A stretch of 64,000 nucleotides of DNA from Paenibacillus phoenicis. Lineage in GTDB: Bacteria > Bacillota > Bacilli > Paenibacillales > Paenibacillaceae. Each line of letters begins with the position of its first letter. The stretch's first letter is position 1. The notes below the pieces were generated by a model that did no database searches, had not been told where the DNA came from, and saw nothing but the letters and a program-made list of their open reading frames with translations. This document shows, in pieces, positions 7,725 through 15,498 of this stretch. The stretch is from positions 3,571,501-3,635,500 of the forward strand of contig NZ_JAYERP010000001.1 of NCBI RefSeq assembly GCF_034718895.1, written 5' to 3'. Both the position numbers and the translations under genes were made by a program.

Positions 7725-9305
7725 TTATTTAATTAATTCCCTTGCATAGTTCACTAACTTTTCGACCCTAATTTTTAGAAATTCATTATAATCCATATCA
7801 AGTGCATTAGGGGGACAAAATGCTGTTTCTAAAATAGCTGGCAGATTAATAGGATCAATTAAATTCTTATAACTTGAAGGCGCCTTATCCTTAATCTTTT
7901 GATTATCTGCATTATTTAAAAAGCAAATATTTGCAAGTAAGTTGATATCCTTTTTATTAGTTATTCCCAAGGAATTCTCTAAGTAATGAACAGGGAATAT
8001 ATGATGAAATTCATTTCTACTCACATTTTTCAAAACTTTACTTAGGTCAACTTTTGCACCTGAAATAAATGATCTAGGTCCTCTGTGAGCTAATAAAGTT
8101 ATAAATGTTTTCGTATTTACAGTGCTTACATTAAATTGATTGTTTTCAAAAAAGGAAGAGTCTACCGTGCACTCAAAACTTGCAATGTCATATTCTTCGT
8201 TTTTCCGCAGTTCATCCATGGCTCTTAAGTCAGCCTTATGTGCATCAGTGACACCACTAGAATATCTACGGGAAAAACACGATCTCCAAAACCATCTTAC
8301 AAGTTGTTTCCTTTGTTTTTCAGTATATAAAACTCCATTTTCTTTATCAGTTGCGAAAAATCTTGTGAGTGCTACAATCATCGCGGGATACGGCATCGAT
8401 TTAAGTGAGAATATATTTAGTTCTCTCTGCAGAAAATCAATACTTGATTTTATACCATTTTTAATTTTAGTAAAATTATTTCGAACTTCTTCTCCTTTCA
8501 GATTTATAATTGCAGCGGGGGCAGTATCACCAGAAATGACACCACTACAACATTTTAATTGCAAATCCTTATCGTATGATAGATCACCAAACCCAAATGG
8601 TTCTATTTCCTCGGCTAGCTGTGAAAACTCATCCTGTAAATCAAAATCGGTGCTCCAACTCCAAGCAGATAACAACTGAAATGTATCAAGTTGTGTACCG
8701 AATCTATTAATTCGTTCGAAGACAATTGCAACATGATGCTTATCTTCGGTCTCCATTATTTGAATTGGTATTAGAGTTTCCTTAAAGCGTTCTTGTAATT
8801 TATCAATAACTACTATAGTTTCAGCATCTAATCCTTCAGCAGCTTTCCGATATTTCACCGAGTCAAAAAGGCAATTCATTGGAAAATATCTAGTCGGATC
8901 AAAATCTTGAGCCTTCAGTGGTACAAACTTACTCTCTTGGATAACATCCTTACTTGTAAAATCGAAATAAATATCTAGCCACTCATCATTTTGATTAGGG
9001 GATAGTTCTGTTTGAAATACGCTGAAAAGAGAGGTGAGTCTCTGCTGACCATCAAGTACATAATCTATAGGATAATCCTTCCTTGGATCAGGAAGTGTAA
9101 AATTACCCAAGTCTCTTTCAACCTTTAATCGCTCCCTTGTCCGCCAAAGTAATATAGTTCCGATAGGAAATCCTTTATAGATACTATCCAGCAAAAATGA
9201 AACCTGCTCAGAGGACCATACGTACCCTCTTTGAAATGCAGGTATACGAATTTCTCCCGATGTTATCTTTTCAATGAGTTTCCTTATCGTTAACGGTTCC
9301 GACAA
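7725..9305 (-). CDS. DUF262/HNH (GmrSD-like) protein, putative defence nuclease
   Basis: This 526-residue protein has an N-terminal DUF262 domain (ParB/sulfiredoxin-like fold). IPAFQRGYVW is near residue 22, and the nucleotide-binding motif VLDGQQRL is near residue 83. The C-terminal part (about 400-526) carries EFHHIFPVHYLEN and a later asparagine-rich stretch, matching the DUF1524-type HNH nuclease. This domain pair defines GmrSD and related antiphage nucleases, which degrade phage DNA carrying modified bases. The gene is much more AT-rich than its left neighbours, suggesting transfer. An XRE regulator sits just upstream on the same strand. Target specificity cannot be read from sequence. 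Confidence 0.8.
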   Translation of the reverse strand: MSEPLTIRKLIEKITSGEIRIPAFQRGYVWSSEQVSFLLDSIYKGFPIGTILLWRTRERLKVERDLGNFTLPDPRKDYPIDYVLDGQQRLTSLFSVFQTELSPNQNDEWLDIYFDFTSKDVIQESKFVPLKAQDFDPTRYFPMNCLFDSVKYRKAAEGLDAETIVVIDKLQERFKETLIPIQIMETEDKHHVAIVFERINRFGTQLDTFQLLSAWSWSTDFDLQDEFSQLAEEIEPFGFGDLSYDKDLQLKCCSGVISGDTAPAAIINLKGEEVRNNFTKIKNGIKSSIDFLQRELNIFSLKSMPYPAMIVALTRFFATDKENGVLYTEKQRKQLVRWFWRSCFSRRYSSGVTDAHKADLRAMDELRKNEEYDIASFECTVDSSFFENNQFNVSTVNTKTFITLLAHRGPRSFISGAKVDLSKVLKNVSRNEFHHIFPVHYLENSLGITNKKDINLLANICFLNNADNQKIKDKAPSSYKNLIDPINLPAILETAFCPPNALDMDYNEFLKIRVEKLVNYARELIK

Positions 9306-9350
9306 TATAATTCATCTCCTATGCAAAATTAATGAAGTTACATAACTCAT

Positions 9351-9368
9351 ATGTGATCAGATGTGATC
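9351..9368. promoter_or_regulatory. Direct repeat ATGTGATC x2, possible operator for the DUF262 gene
   Basis: ATGTGATC occurs at 9351-9358 and again at 9361-9368, a 10-bp period that puts both on the same helix face. It lies in the 88-bp gap upstream of the DUF262 start and downstream of the XRE gene. Binding by the XRE regulator is inferred, not shown. Confidence 0.4.
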
Positions 9369-9393
9369 CAAGGTTTTTATAGCTTTATTTTCC

Positions 9394-9738
9394 TCATACA
9401 TCCTTGGTATCCAAAACATCCTTTATTACCCGATAGATAAGCTTATTCTCTTCCAATGACCGATTATAAAGTAGTGAATTCACTACCTCAATAACCTCCG
9501 CTTTATCCTTCCAAGAGTCTACGTTCTTTGTTTCGTGAAACTGAAACATCACCGCCAAAGGCACATCCAGCCCTTGTATGATCTTCTCCAGAGTCTCGAT
9601 GGAAATATTTCGTGCTCCACGTTCGACAGTTCCTATGTATGATGCGTTTACCCCAGCTCTTTCAGCAAGTTCTTCTTGTGTAAGACCTTGTTCCTTCCGC
9701 AATTGCTTGATTCGTTTTCCTATTATCTTCAGCAGCAC
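9394..9738 (-). CDS. XRE-family transcriptional regulator (controller-protein-like)
   Basis: This 114-residue protein has an HTH_3 domain in residues 4-62 (IKQLRKEQGLTQEELAERAGV, then SYIGTVERGARNISIETL), followed by a short helical tail. Its size and position immediately upstream of a putative restriction-type gene resemble restriction-modification controller proteins, which delay nuclease expression. A strong inverted repeat lies in its own promoter region (9794-9825). AT-rich composition matches the DUF262 gene. Confidence 0.85.
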   Translation of the reverse strand: MLLKIIGKRIKQLRKEQGLTQEELAERAGVNASYIGTVERGARNISIETLEKIIQGLDVPLAVMFQFHETKNVDSWKDKAEVIEVVNSLLYNRSLEENKLIYRVIKDVLDTKDV

Positions 9739-9793
9739 GGTTTACCACCTCTCTATCAGATTAGAGAAGCATTGTGCCCACAAACAGAACAAC

Positions 9794-9825
9794 ATATACA
9801 TTATTTTGTTGATTTTAATGTATAT
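9794..9825. promoter_or_regulatory. Inverted repeat upstream of the XRE regulator
   Basis: ATATACATT (9794-9802) and AATGTATAT (9817-9825) are perfect 9-bp arms 14 bp apart, about 55-90 bp upstream of the XRE start. This fits an autoregulatory operator; the next gene is divergent, so both promoters could be affected. Confidence 0.5.
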
Positions 9826-9901
9826 ATGCACTAAAATATAAATTGTCACTAGTTTATTTCCACTAATCCCTTGAACTTCCAAATATAAAGAAGGAATAAC
9901 A

Positions 9902-10261
9902 ATGGAGTACCTCAACATTTCTTTAGAACCTATGGATAATGAGAATTCAATTATTTATTGTGGTGACACCATTATAGTTGACTGCAGTTTACTTCATAAT
10001 GCTTCCCACAACTGCTGTACCATCATGTTTAGGAAAACCAGTGAAGCTATGGAACAACTGGTCAATCAATCAACAAGCGAAACGCACATCAACCTGTTTG
10101 TAGAACAGATTGATCCTGCAACGTATGGGGCTATTCACGGCTTTTTGAAGTCAGCACTGGACAAAAAAGAAAACCATCCGCCTTCTGTAATAAGGCTGAT
10201 GGTTTGGGTATTCGATCAAAAAACGCAAGATTTCATTGCCTATGATTTTTACGAGGTTTAG
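9902..10261 (+). CDS. Hypothetical protein, 119 residues
   Basis: This small acidic soluble protein belongs to no family I recognise. There is no signal peptide or membrane segment. It is rich in beta-type residues and has four cysteines in the first 40 residues (IIYCGDTIIVDC, then HNCCTIMF). AAGGAAT precedes the ATG. It is divergent from the XRE gene and converges on the helicase gene, overlapping it tail-to-tail by 4 bp. Its place inside the island suggests an accessory or immunity role, but nothing in the sequence proves this. Confidence 0.55.
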   Translation: MEYLNISLEPMDNENSIIYCGDTIIVDCSLLHNASHNCCTIMFRKTSEAMEQLVNQSTSETHINLFVEQIDPATYGAIHGFLKSALDKKENHPPSVIRLMVWVFDQKTQDFIAYDFYEV

Positions 10262-12126
10262 CCACTAGTCACCCTTTTTAACTGCCCCTCCAAATACCCC
10301 CTCAACTCCGGATCCCGACAATACAAATAACATCCCTTCATCCCTCGGGAAATCAGCACCTTGTAGATGTTTTTGATCAGCTTGGTGAGTTGACCGGGAT
10401 TGTTCTTGAGGCCTCTTTTGCCCATGGTGTCTTTGTATTCGTTGTAATCAGCGTAGAGTTGCATAGTGGTCGGGTCATATTTTAGATCATTGCCGATAAT
10501 AACCCCAACGTAGTCGAATTCTAGCCCTTGCGAGGTGTGTACGCAGCCGATTTGCTCGACACCATCCTCATGGATAGCCCAAGTGCTGGAGATGGCACGG
10601 CCATTCCACGGCATCTGAAAATCGTGTTCTGGGATGGTAACGTCCGCGACTTCACCGTTGCGGTTGCCTTCAGTATCTTTGGTCCAGTCCCAGGCAAATC
10701 CGGCGAGCATCCGCGCTTTGTACCCTGCCGCTACCTTCGCTTTTATCTCTTCATAGACCGCATTCGGCGTATCGAACAGCTTGAACTCAAAGCTATCTTG
10801 GTCCCAGCCATCAAAATTAGCTGTCGGTCGGATTTGCAGTACGTGATCAATCCAGTTAATGAACCCTTCAGCTCCCGAGCAGCGGAACTGGGCGGATAGA
10901 GTGTACTCATGAACTTCGGAGCCATAGGCCTTTGCGATTCGCTCAATTTCGGCCACAGTCCCGATATCATCCGGACGAATCCGCTGGTACTCATCGATAA
11001 AGAACACGTTGACCTTTGAGGCCTTGATGATGTCCTCGATCTGATTCACACCGCGGTACTGGTAAGCTCCTTTTCCCTTGAGACGGTGAGCTTCATCAAC
11101 GATCAGCACATCAAAGAAGTTCTCCGGGGTATCCACAAATTGCCCCGATCCCGCAAACAATCCTCGAACTCGTGCCTTGTTCTTAGGTTGCTGTTTCGCT
11201 AGCGTCTCTACCATGACCGTCCGGAAGGAAGCGTTAGGCGCGACAAACTTAGCGTTTAGCTTGTGCTTCAGCAAGCCGCCCAGGGCATTCATAGAGATGA
11301 CGGATTTTCCGGTGCCCGGGCCGCCTTTGATAATGATTGTTTTTTTACGACTTGGATCCTTAGCTAGGCTGATGATCGTCTCGTAAGCTACCTTTTGCTC
11401 GTCCAGCAAGATAAACTCGGCGTTTCCTCTGAACAGCCCATCCACATGGTCGATCAGTTTCTTAGAAGGCCGAATTTTCCCGTTCTCGATGAGGTAAAGC
11501 AGGTTAATGCCTTTTCCCTTACCGACATGTTTGTATAGAAACTGTTGAAGCTTCGTTGTATCATCCGCTTTAAATAGCGGGGCTTCTCTGATGATGTTTT
11601 GATAGCGTTCGCTCTTGAGCGGATCGGGTTCCGGGACACGATAGTTATGTAAATAAGCGCAGGAATAGCTCTTAAGATCGCTACTATGAATCGCTTCATT
11701 CATGTCTTCAAGAAACTGGCGGTAAGACCATGCTTGGTAGGAGGGATGCGGAATCTCGCGTTGACGTCCGTTGATATAAGCCACAACCACGTCCTCCCGG
11801 TCTGTTGCTTCGGCTGCATCCCACTGCTTCAATTCCACGATCACGAAGTTATCTCGGCCCTCCGCATCCTGCCCTGCCACGATAAAATCAATACGCTTGC
11901 TGGTTGCCGGGATGTTATACTCGATCATTACGCCACAATCATCGGCGATATTGGCATTACGAATGACGCGTTCCATGAATTGCATGGAATTATTCCAGGC
12001 TCTCTTTTCCCCTGGGCTAGGTCTCATCCCCATCTTGTTGATAAAAGCCTGCTCTATCTCCACCGTAATCTGATTACGATCCACCGACTCACGAAACTGC
12101 AACGCATTGCTGCTATATATAATCAA
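10258..12126 (-). CDS. PD-(D/E)XK nuclease fused to DUF2075 (Schlafen-like) helicase
   Basis: This is a 622-residue two-part enzyme. Residues about 60-105 contain RIDFIVAG followed by NFVIVELKQW, the D...ExK core of a PD-(D/E)XK nuclease. From about residue 260 there is a DUF2075 P-loop helicase: Walker A KGGPGTGKSV, Walker B FDVLIVDEAHRLK, then FFIDEYQRI, a TLSAQFRC motif, and VHTSQGLEFDYVGVIIG as motif VI-like. It is co-transcribed behind a MazG-like gene, with only 13 bp between them, and GGAGTGC precedes the ATG. DUF2075 proteins are frequent in defence islands; a role in sensing or cutting foreign nucleic acid is inference. Confidence 0.82.
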   Translation of the reverse strand: MIIYSSNALQFRESVDRNQITVEIEQAFINKMGMRPSPGEKRAWNNSMQFMERVIRNANIADDCGVMIEYNIPATSKRIDFIVAGQDAEGRDNFVIVELKQWDAAEATDREDVVVAYINGRQREIPHPSYQAWSYRQFLEDMNEAIHSSDLKSYSCAYLHNYRVPEPDPLKSERYQNIIREAPLFKADDTTKLQQFLYKHVGKGKGINLLYLIENGKIRPSKKLIDHVDGLFRGNAEFILLDEQKVAYETIISLAKDPSRKKTIIIKGGPGTGKSVISMNALGGLLKHKLNAKFVAPNASFRTVMVETLAKQQPKNKARVRGLFAGSGQFVDTPENFFDVLIVDEAHRLKGKGAYQYRGVNQIEDIIKASKVNVFFIDEYQRIRPDDIGTVAEIERIAKAYGSEVHEYTLSAQFRCSGAEGFINWIDHVLQIRPTANFDGWDQDSFEFKLFDTPNAVYEEIKAKVAAGYKARMLAGFAWDWTKDTEGNRNGEVADVTIPEHDFQMPWNGRAISSTWAIHEDGVEQIGCVHTSQGLEFDYVGVIIGNDLKYDPTTMQLYADYNEYKDTMGKRGLKNNPGQLTKLIKNIYKVLISRGMKGCYLYCRDPELRGYLEGQLKRVTSG

Positions 12127-12139
12127 GCTGTCTGCACTC

Positions 12140-12472
12140 CTATAGCTCGTTATATTTATTCATTTTCCCAAAAGACTTGTCCACCGGATACTTCACTCCA
12201 TTCCGCCGCATCTTGTCCCGAATGATTTCCTCGATATTGAGGCCAAGCGCAGCGGCTAGGTACACTGAGTAGATCAGCACATCGGCCAGTTCGTCGGCGA
12301 TGTCTTGTTTCTTCTGCGATACGGCATCTTCGGACGTTCTCCACTGAAAATTCTCTAACAACTCGGACGCCTCAAGACTTAGCGAGATCGCTAAATCCTT
12401 CGGATTGTGAAATTGCGCCCAGTTACGCTCCTCCCGAAAAGCAAGCAGCATTTGGATCAGCTCTTCATTCAT
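12140..12472 (-). CDS. MazG-like nucleotide pyrophosphohydrolase
   Basis: This 110-residue all-alpha NTP pyrophosphohydrolase is of the RS21-C6/MazG-like type, with metal-binding acidic residues in SLEASELLENFQW and DELADVLIYSVYL. It would hydrolyse (d)NTPs or noncanonical nucleotides to monophosphates. It is the first gene of a two-gene operon with the nuclease-helicase downstream. A diverged, frameshifted relative lies at 19733-20027 in this window and keeps the same downstream TAGGAGTGC sequence. Confidence 0.85.
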   Translation of the reverse strand: MNEELIQMLLAFREERNWAQFHNPKDLAISLSLEASELLENFQWRTSEDAVSQKKQDIADELADVLIYSVYLAAALGLNIEEIIRDKMRRNGVKYPVDKSFGKMNKYNEL

Positions 12473-12522
12473 GTTTGTACTCCTATCATTCCGTCATTTA
12501 ATTCGAGCCACTCCATCCACGC

Positions 12523-12563
12523 AAAAAAGAGGCGGTCCTCCCCTTTACTCGGGGCCCGCCTCT
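12523..12563 (-). terminator. Terminator of the DoxX operon (minus strand)
   Basis: On the minus strand AGAGGCGG and CCGCCTCT form the stem, followed by a T run (12523-12528 read as A on the plus strand). It lies downstream of the minus-strand DoxX gene. Confidence 0.75.
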
Positions 12564-12653
12564 AGTCGTCTCTTGGTGTGGCCATGCTTTGGCCCTTGGT
12601 ACATTCTTCCTAATACCAAGTTATTACAAAATGGAAGATTCGTCAAATTCCGC

Positions 12654-13118
12654 CTAAATCCGCCTTACACTTCGGTAACGCATGTAATAGATCATGATAG
12701 CGAGTGTCGCCGACAAAAAAACAATCTGCATCAACGTACGAGGCAGCAAAGCTTGGTGAGCGGCCGTCGCTAGACCGGAAAGAGCGTAATAAACGTTTGC
12801 CGGGAACATGCAGATGAGGAGAAGCGAGAGACCTCCCGCCGCCCAGATGACTGTCGGACGCCACAGCAACCCAAGTGCCCCGGCCAGTTCTAACACGCCA
12901 GTGAGCGTTACAATAAACCCAGGGTAAGGCAAAACAGGCGGCACCATACTTATCAGCTCTTCCCGCATCCCAACAAAATGAACGGTGCCAGTCAACACAA
13001 ACATCGCCGCAACTCCGCCCCGAAGGGCAACAGGCCAAGTACGCAGTCGTTTGACTCCCGCCGCTCCCAGAGCAAGGATCGCTAGCGTGACAACGATAAG
13101 GGTGATCAGGGGCTCCAT
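12654..13118 (-). CDS. DoxX-like family membrane protein
   Basis: This 154-residue protein has four hydrophobic segments and the DoxX-family stretch containing GTVHFVGM and TGVLELAGALGLL. Members are small membrane proteins often linked to redox or thiol stress. The ATG at 13118 is chosen because GGAGG lies 7 nt upstream; the TTG two codons earlier is too close to that site. It is the third gene of a TetR-DUF2269-DoxX operon. Confidence 0.78.
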   Translation of the reverse strand: MEPLITLIVVTLAILALGAAGVKRLRTWPVALRGGVAAMFVLTGTVHFVGMREELISMVPPVLPYPGFIVTLTGVLELAGALGLLWRPTVIWAAGGLSLLLICMFPANVYYALSGLATAAHQALLPRTLMQIVFLSATLAIMIYYMRYRSVRRI

Positions 13119-13161
13119 GCGCAAACCTCCGTTATTTTCAAATTTTGCAAAACCCGTGTCC

Positions 13162-13623
13162 TTAGAAACCTTTGGAGATCATTAGATACAGAATCACAAG
13201 TGGAAGCAAAGTAGCGATCGTCCCGTAAACCGCCCAATTCCGAGAAGCCTTACGATATGCCGCTGAGACGGTGCCACTCTCGATGTCATCGGAGCTCAGG
13301 CGAATCATTTTGCGCTGCATCGGAATGAGGATTAACAGCCAAATCAGCCCGGTCACGGCAAACAATATCAGTGAGAAGGTAAGCCAATTTAACCCCGTCA
13401 AGGAGTAGCCCAGGCTCCCCGTCATCATGCCGCCGGAAAGGACGATCAGGACAAGTCCAGGAATCGTAAAAATATAATCTGCGATCATCACGTTCTTAGC
13501 AGCATAGTGCATGATTTGAGGATTTCCGGTCCGGTCTGCCCGGATTTTCCAAAATGCTGCCGTTATGATATTTCCCACCATCAATAAGACACCAAGTACA
13601 TGCAAGGTTAACCAAAATCCCAC
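13162..13623 (-). CDS. DUF2269-like membrane protein
   Basis: This 153-residue protein has four transmembrane segments and begins FWLTLHVLGVLLMVGNIITAAFW, typical of DUF2269 small membrane proteins. Function is unknown. It lies between the TetR regulator and DoxX genes, probably repressed with them. Confidence 0.7.
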   Translation of the reverse strand: MGFWLTLHVLGVLLMVGNIITAAFWKIRADRTGNPQIMHYAAKNVMIADYIFTIPGLVLIVLSGGMMTGSLGYSLTGLNWLTFSLILFAVTGLIWLLILIPMQRKMIRLSSDDIESGTVSAAYRKASRNWAVYGTIATLLPLVILYLMISKGF

Positions 13624-13629
13624 AACCGC

Positions 13630-14247
13630 TCACCCTTTCTCTTCCCGTTCTCTGACGGGGTTCAAAATGTCCGTCATCAGTGAAGTTAAGTCCTGTGCAT
13701 TAACCAGCGCTTGCACGTTCGGAATTCTTGCGCGAATTCGGAAGCCAAGTGTCATCAGCGTGAACAACTCCGCCGTTTTGTCCGCCTCAACGGTTTCGGG
13801 AATGACGCCGTGCTGCTGACCTGTTTCAATCCAGAGCTGGGATAAGAATACGGTCCGTTCGTAAAACTGCTTCAAAGCCTCCGCAACTGCCGGGTCCTCT
13901 TCTTTGCCAAACAAATACACAAGCACTTTGTTGGTCACGTTCTGCGGGTTTTCAAATTCAACAATGCTGTCCTTAATTTTCTGCATCGGATCATCAAAGT
14001 TCCGACGTCCTTGCTCAATCTCATTCATGAAGCGTCGGTTCGTTTCTTCAAGCCCCTCTTGCAGGATCAGCACAAAGATATCGTCCTTGCTGTTGATATA
14101 ATGAAAAATTGCGCCTTTGGACAGGCCGGATCTGCTCATGATGTCCTGCATCGTAATCGAATGGCATCCTTTCTCCTGAATCAACTCTTTCGTTGCATCG
14201 ATCAGCCGTCTTAACGTCCGTTGTCTGCGCTCCTCCTGTTTCAACAC
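13630..14247 (-). CDS. TetR/AcrR-family repressor
   Basis: This 205-residue regulator has an N-terminal HTH (residues 10-57: ATKELIQEKGCHSITMQDIM, then GLSKGAIFHYINSKDDIF) and a helical ligand-binding C-terminal domain. Start is TTG at 14247, six bases after GGAGGG. Its own promoter carries a palindrome in the spacer (14286-14314), a classic autorepression layout, so it likely controls the DUF2269 and DoxX genes behind it. Confidence 0.85.
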   Translation of the reverse strand: MLKQEERRQRTLRRLIDATKELIQEKGCHSITMQDIMSRSGLSKGAIFHYINSKDDIFVLILQEGLEETNRRFMNEIEQGRRNFDDPMQKIKDSIVEFENPQNVTNKVLVYLFGKEEDPAVAEALKQFYERTVFLSQLWIETGQQHGVIPETVEADKTAELFTLMTLGFRIRARIPNVQALVNAQDLTSLMTDILNPVREREEKG

Positions 14248-14285
14248 GAACCCTCCGGAAAATTCTTCAAATTTGATGTATCTTC

Positions 14286-14314
14286 ATTATAAATACCGAC
14301 CGTTGGTTTGTAAA
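14286..14314 (-). promoter_or_regulatory. TetR operon promoter with embedded operator
   Basis: On the minus strand TTTACA (-35, 14309-14314) and TATAAT (-10, 14286-14291) are 17 bp apart. The spacer contains the imperfect palindrome ACCAACGGTCGGT, a plausible TetR-family operator that would block polymerase. Confidence 0.7.
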
Positions 14315-14379
14315 TAGGAGGGCTCCAGTATTTGTACTCTACAATTCTGTTTTTGATTTCGAACCACAATCCATTTACA

Positions 14380-14416
14380 CAAAAAGAGGCAGTCCCCTTT
14401 GATTGGGAACCGCCTC
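14380..14416 (-). terminator. Terminator after the retropepsin-like gene (minus strand)
   Basis: On the minus strand GAGGCGGTTCCC pairs, with some GT pairs, with GGGGACTGCCTC and is followed by TTTTTG. Confidence 0.7.
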
Positions 14417-14462
14417 ATATTAATTATTGGATTATGCCATGCTTCAGCCAATAATTAATAAC

Positions 14463-14849
14463 TTAACTGATTGACTCAGGTAATCTGAGTTCAAGCTTGT
14501 CCAAATCAACGACAAAACCGTTTGCTTGTAAAATATCCAAGCCTAGCAATCCCTGATGTGACTTAGGCAGCATGCCTACATCAACTTCGACTCGCTCCAA
14601 TCTAAGAGAATCTATGATAATCTCGTCAAGAATTTTCGTGTAAAAAGGGACAGTTCCACCAATTCCATACGCCTCGTAAACCGGATCACCATTTTCATAA
14701 GTAACCCCAATTTTCTCCAGGACATCCGGACTGAATACCGTATGCGAAGAACCTGTGTCAACAATAACGTCCGAGATTTTCATAGATTGACTACGATATT
14801 GTACGGTCAGCTCTACCGTAAGCAAGTTGCCATCATAATGGATATCCAT
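14463..14849 (-). CDS. Retropepsin-like aspartic protease domain protein
   Basis: This 128-residue protein contains VIVDTGSSHTVFS near residue 28, the Asp-Thr-Gly active-site motif of single-domain (dimeric) retropepsin-like proteases, followed by GLLGLDILQANGFVVDL, the matching flap-distal motif. No signal peptide is present, so it is cytoplasmic. It is translated from an ATG that closely follows the preceding gene's stop, implying a two-gene operon. Its substrate is unknown; the partner protein is the obvious candidate. Confidence 0.78.
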   Translation of the reverse strand: MDIHYDGNLLTVELTVQYRSQSMKISDVIVDTGSSHTVFSPDVLEKIGVTYENGDPVYEAYGIGGTVPFYTKILDEIIIDSLRLERVEVDVGMLPKSHQGLLGLDILQANGFVVDLDKLELRLPESIS

Positions 14850-14851
14850 AC

Positions 14852-15286
14852 TTAATGCCTCATTCTAACCAACGGGTTATTTCGTATATGGATGACACAT
14901 TCTTCGTTTGAGGTGTGATACACAATCTGACCTGGCTCCACATTAAAGAACGCCTTGTTAGCCTCATGGTCAGGAACAGTTCTTACAGGGGCGACTTCTG
15001 TAACAATCTTCTTTCCCTCTTCCTCGCGATAATCAAGAACGGAAAGAAGGACGAATTGATCGGGAAACAGCTTTCTTACCTCCTGCCACTGCATCGTAAA
15101 CCCTCCTCGTATAGTATCTTTAAAAAGCTCTTTTAGGTTCATTTCCATCCCCCGGGGGATGGAAAACAGCCTCCAAATTTCCAGCTTGTTCTTTGAAAAT
15201 TCCATCAGGGACTGGACTTTCCGGTATGCCTCTGGACAATGGAACGTAGGGTCCATTCGGGGAAATCCTTCTGCCTCCAGTAGCAT
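14852..15286 (-). CDS. Hypothetical partner of the retropepsin-like protein
   Basis: This 144-residue cytoplasmic protein is not recognised. Two starts have good sites: ATG 15286 with AAGGAG six bases upstream, and an internal in-frame ATG at 15094 with GGAGGG (80-residue product beginning MQWQEVRKLFPDQFVLL). The gene may therefore make two products, or be a fusion of a short upstream gene and the 80-residue core. It sits next to the left end of an IS110 element. Confidence 0.55.
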   Translation of the reverse strand: MLLEAEGFPRMDPTFHCPEAYRKVQSLMEFSKNKLEIWRLFSIPRGMEMNLKELFKDTIRGGFTMQWQEVRKLFPDQFVLLSVLDYREEEGKKIVTEVAPVRTVPDHEANKAFFNVEPGQIVYHTSNEECVIHIRNNPLVRMRH

Positions 15287-15299
15287 CGTCTACTCCTTA

Positions 15300-15498
15300 A
15301 GTCTGTTTCTCCGGTACGCGTCTGAGCTTCTTACCCGCTGGCTGTTCCCTTCGGCATCCCATGCCCGGTTTTAGCAGATCCGGGGCAGCTCATGGCCCGA
15401 AGTGTGTCCTCATACGCGAGGGTGATAGATCTGCGCGTGCGCCGGAGGCATCCCGGAGCGTCCATTCCCTGAATCCCTAGCGAAAGGAGGAATTTCAC
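15300..15498 (+). ncRNA. Candidate bridge (seek) RNA region of the IS110 element
   Basis: About 200 non-coding bases lie between the flanking gene and the IS110 recombinase. Members of the IS110 group encode their guide RNA in this 5' segment, so a structured guide RNA is expected here. I can point to the location and length only; loops and guide sequences were not derived. Confidence 0.45.
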
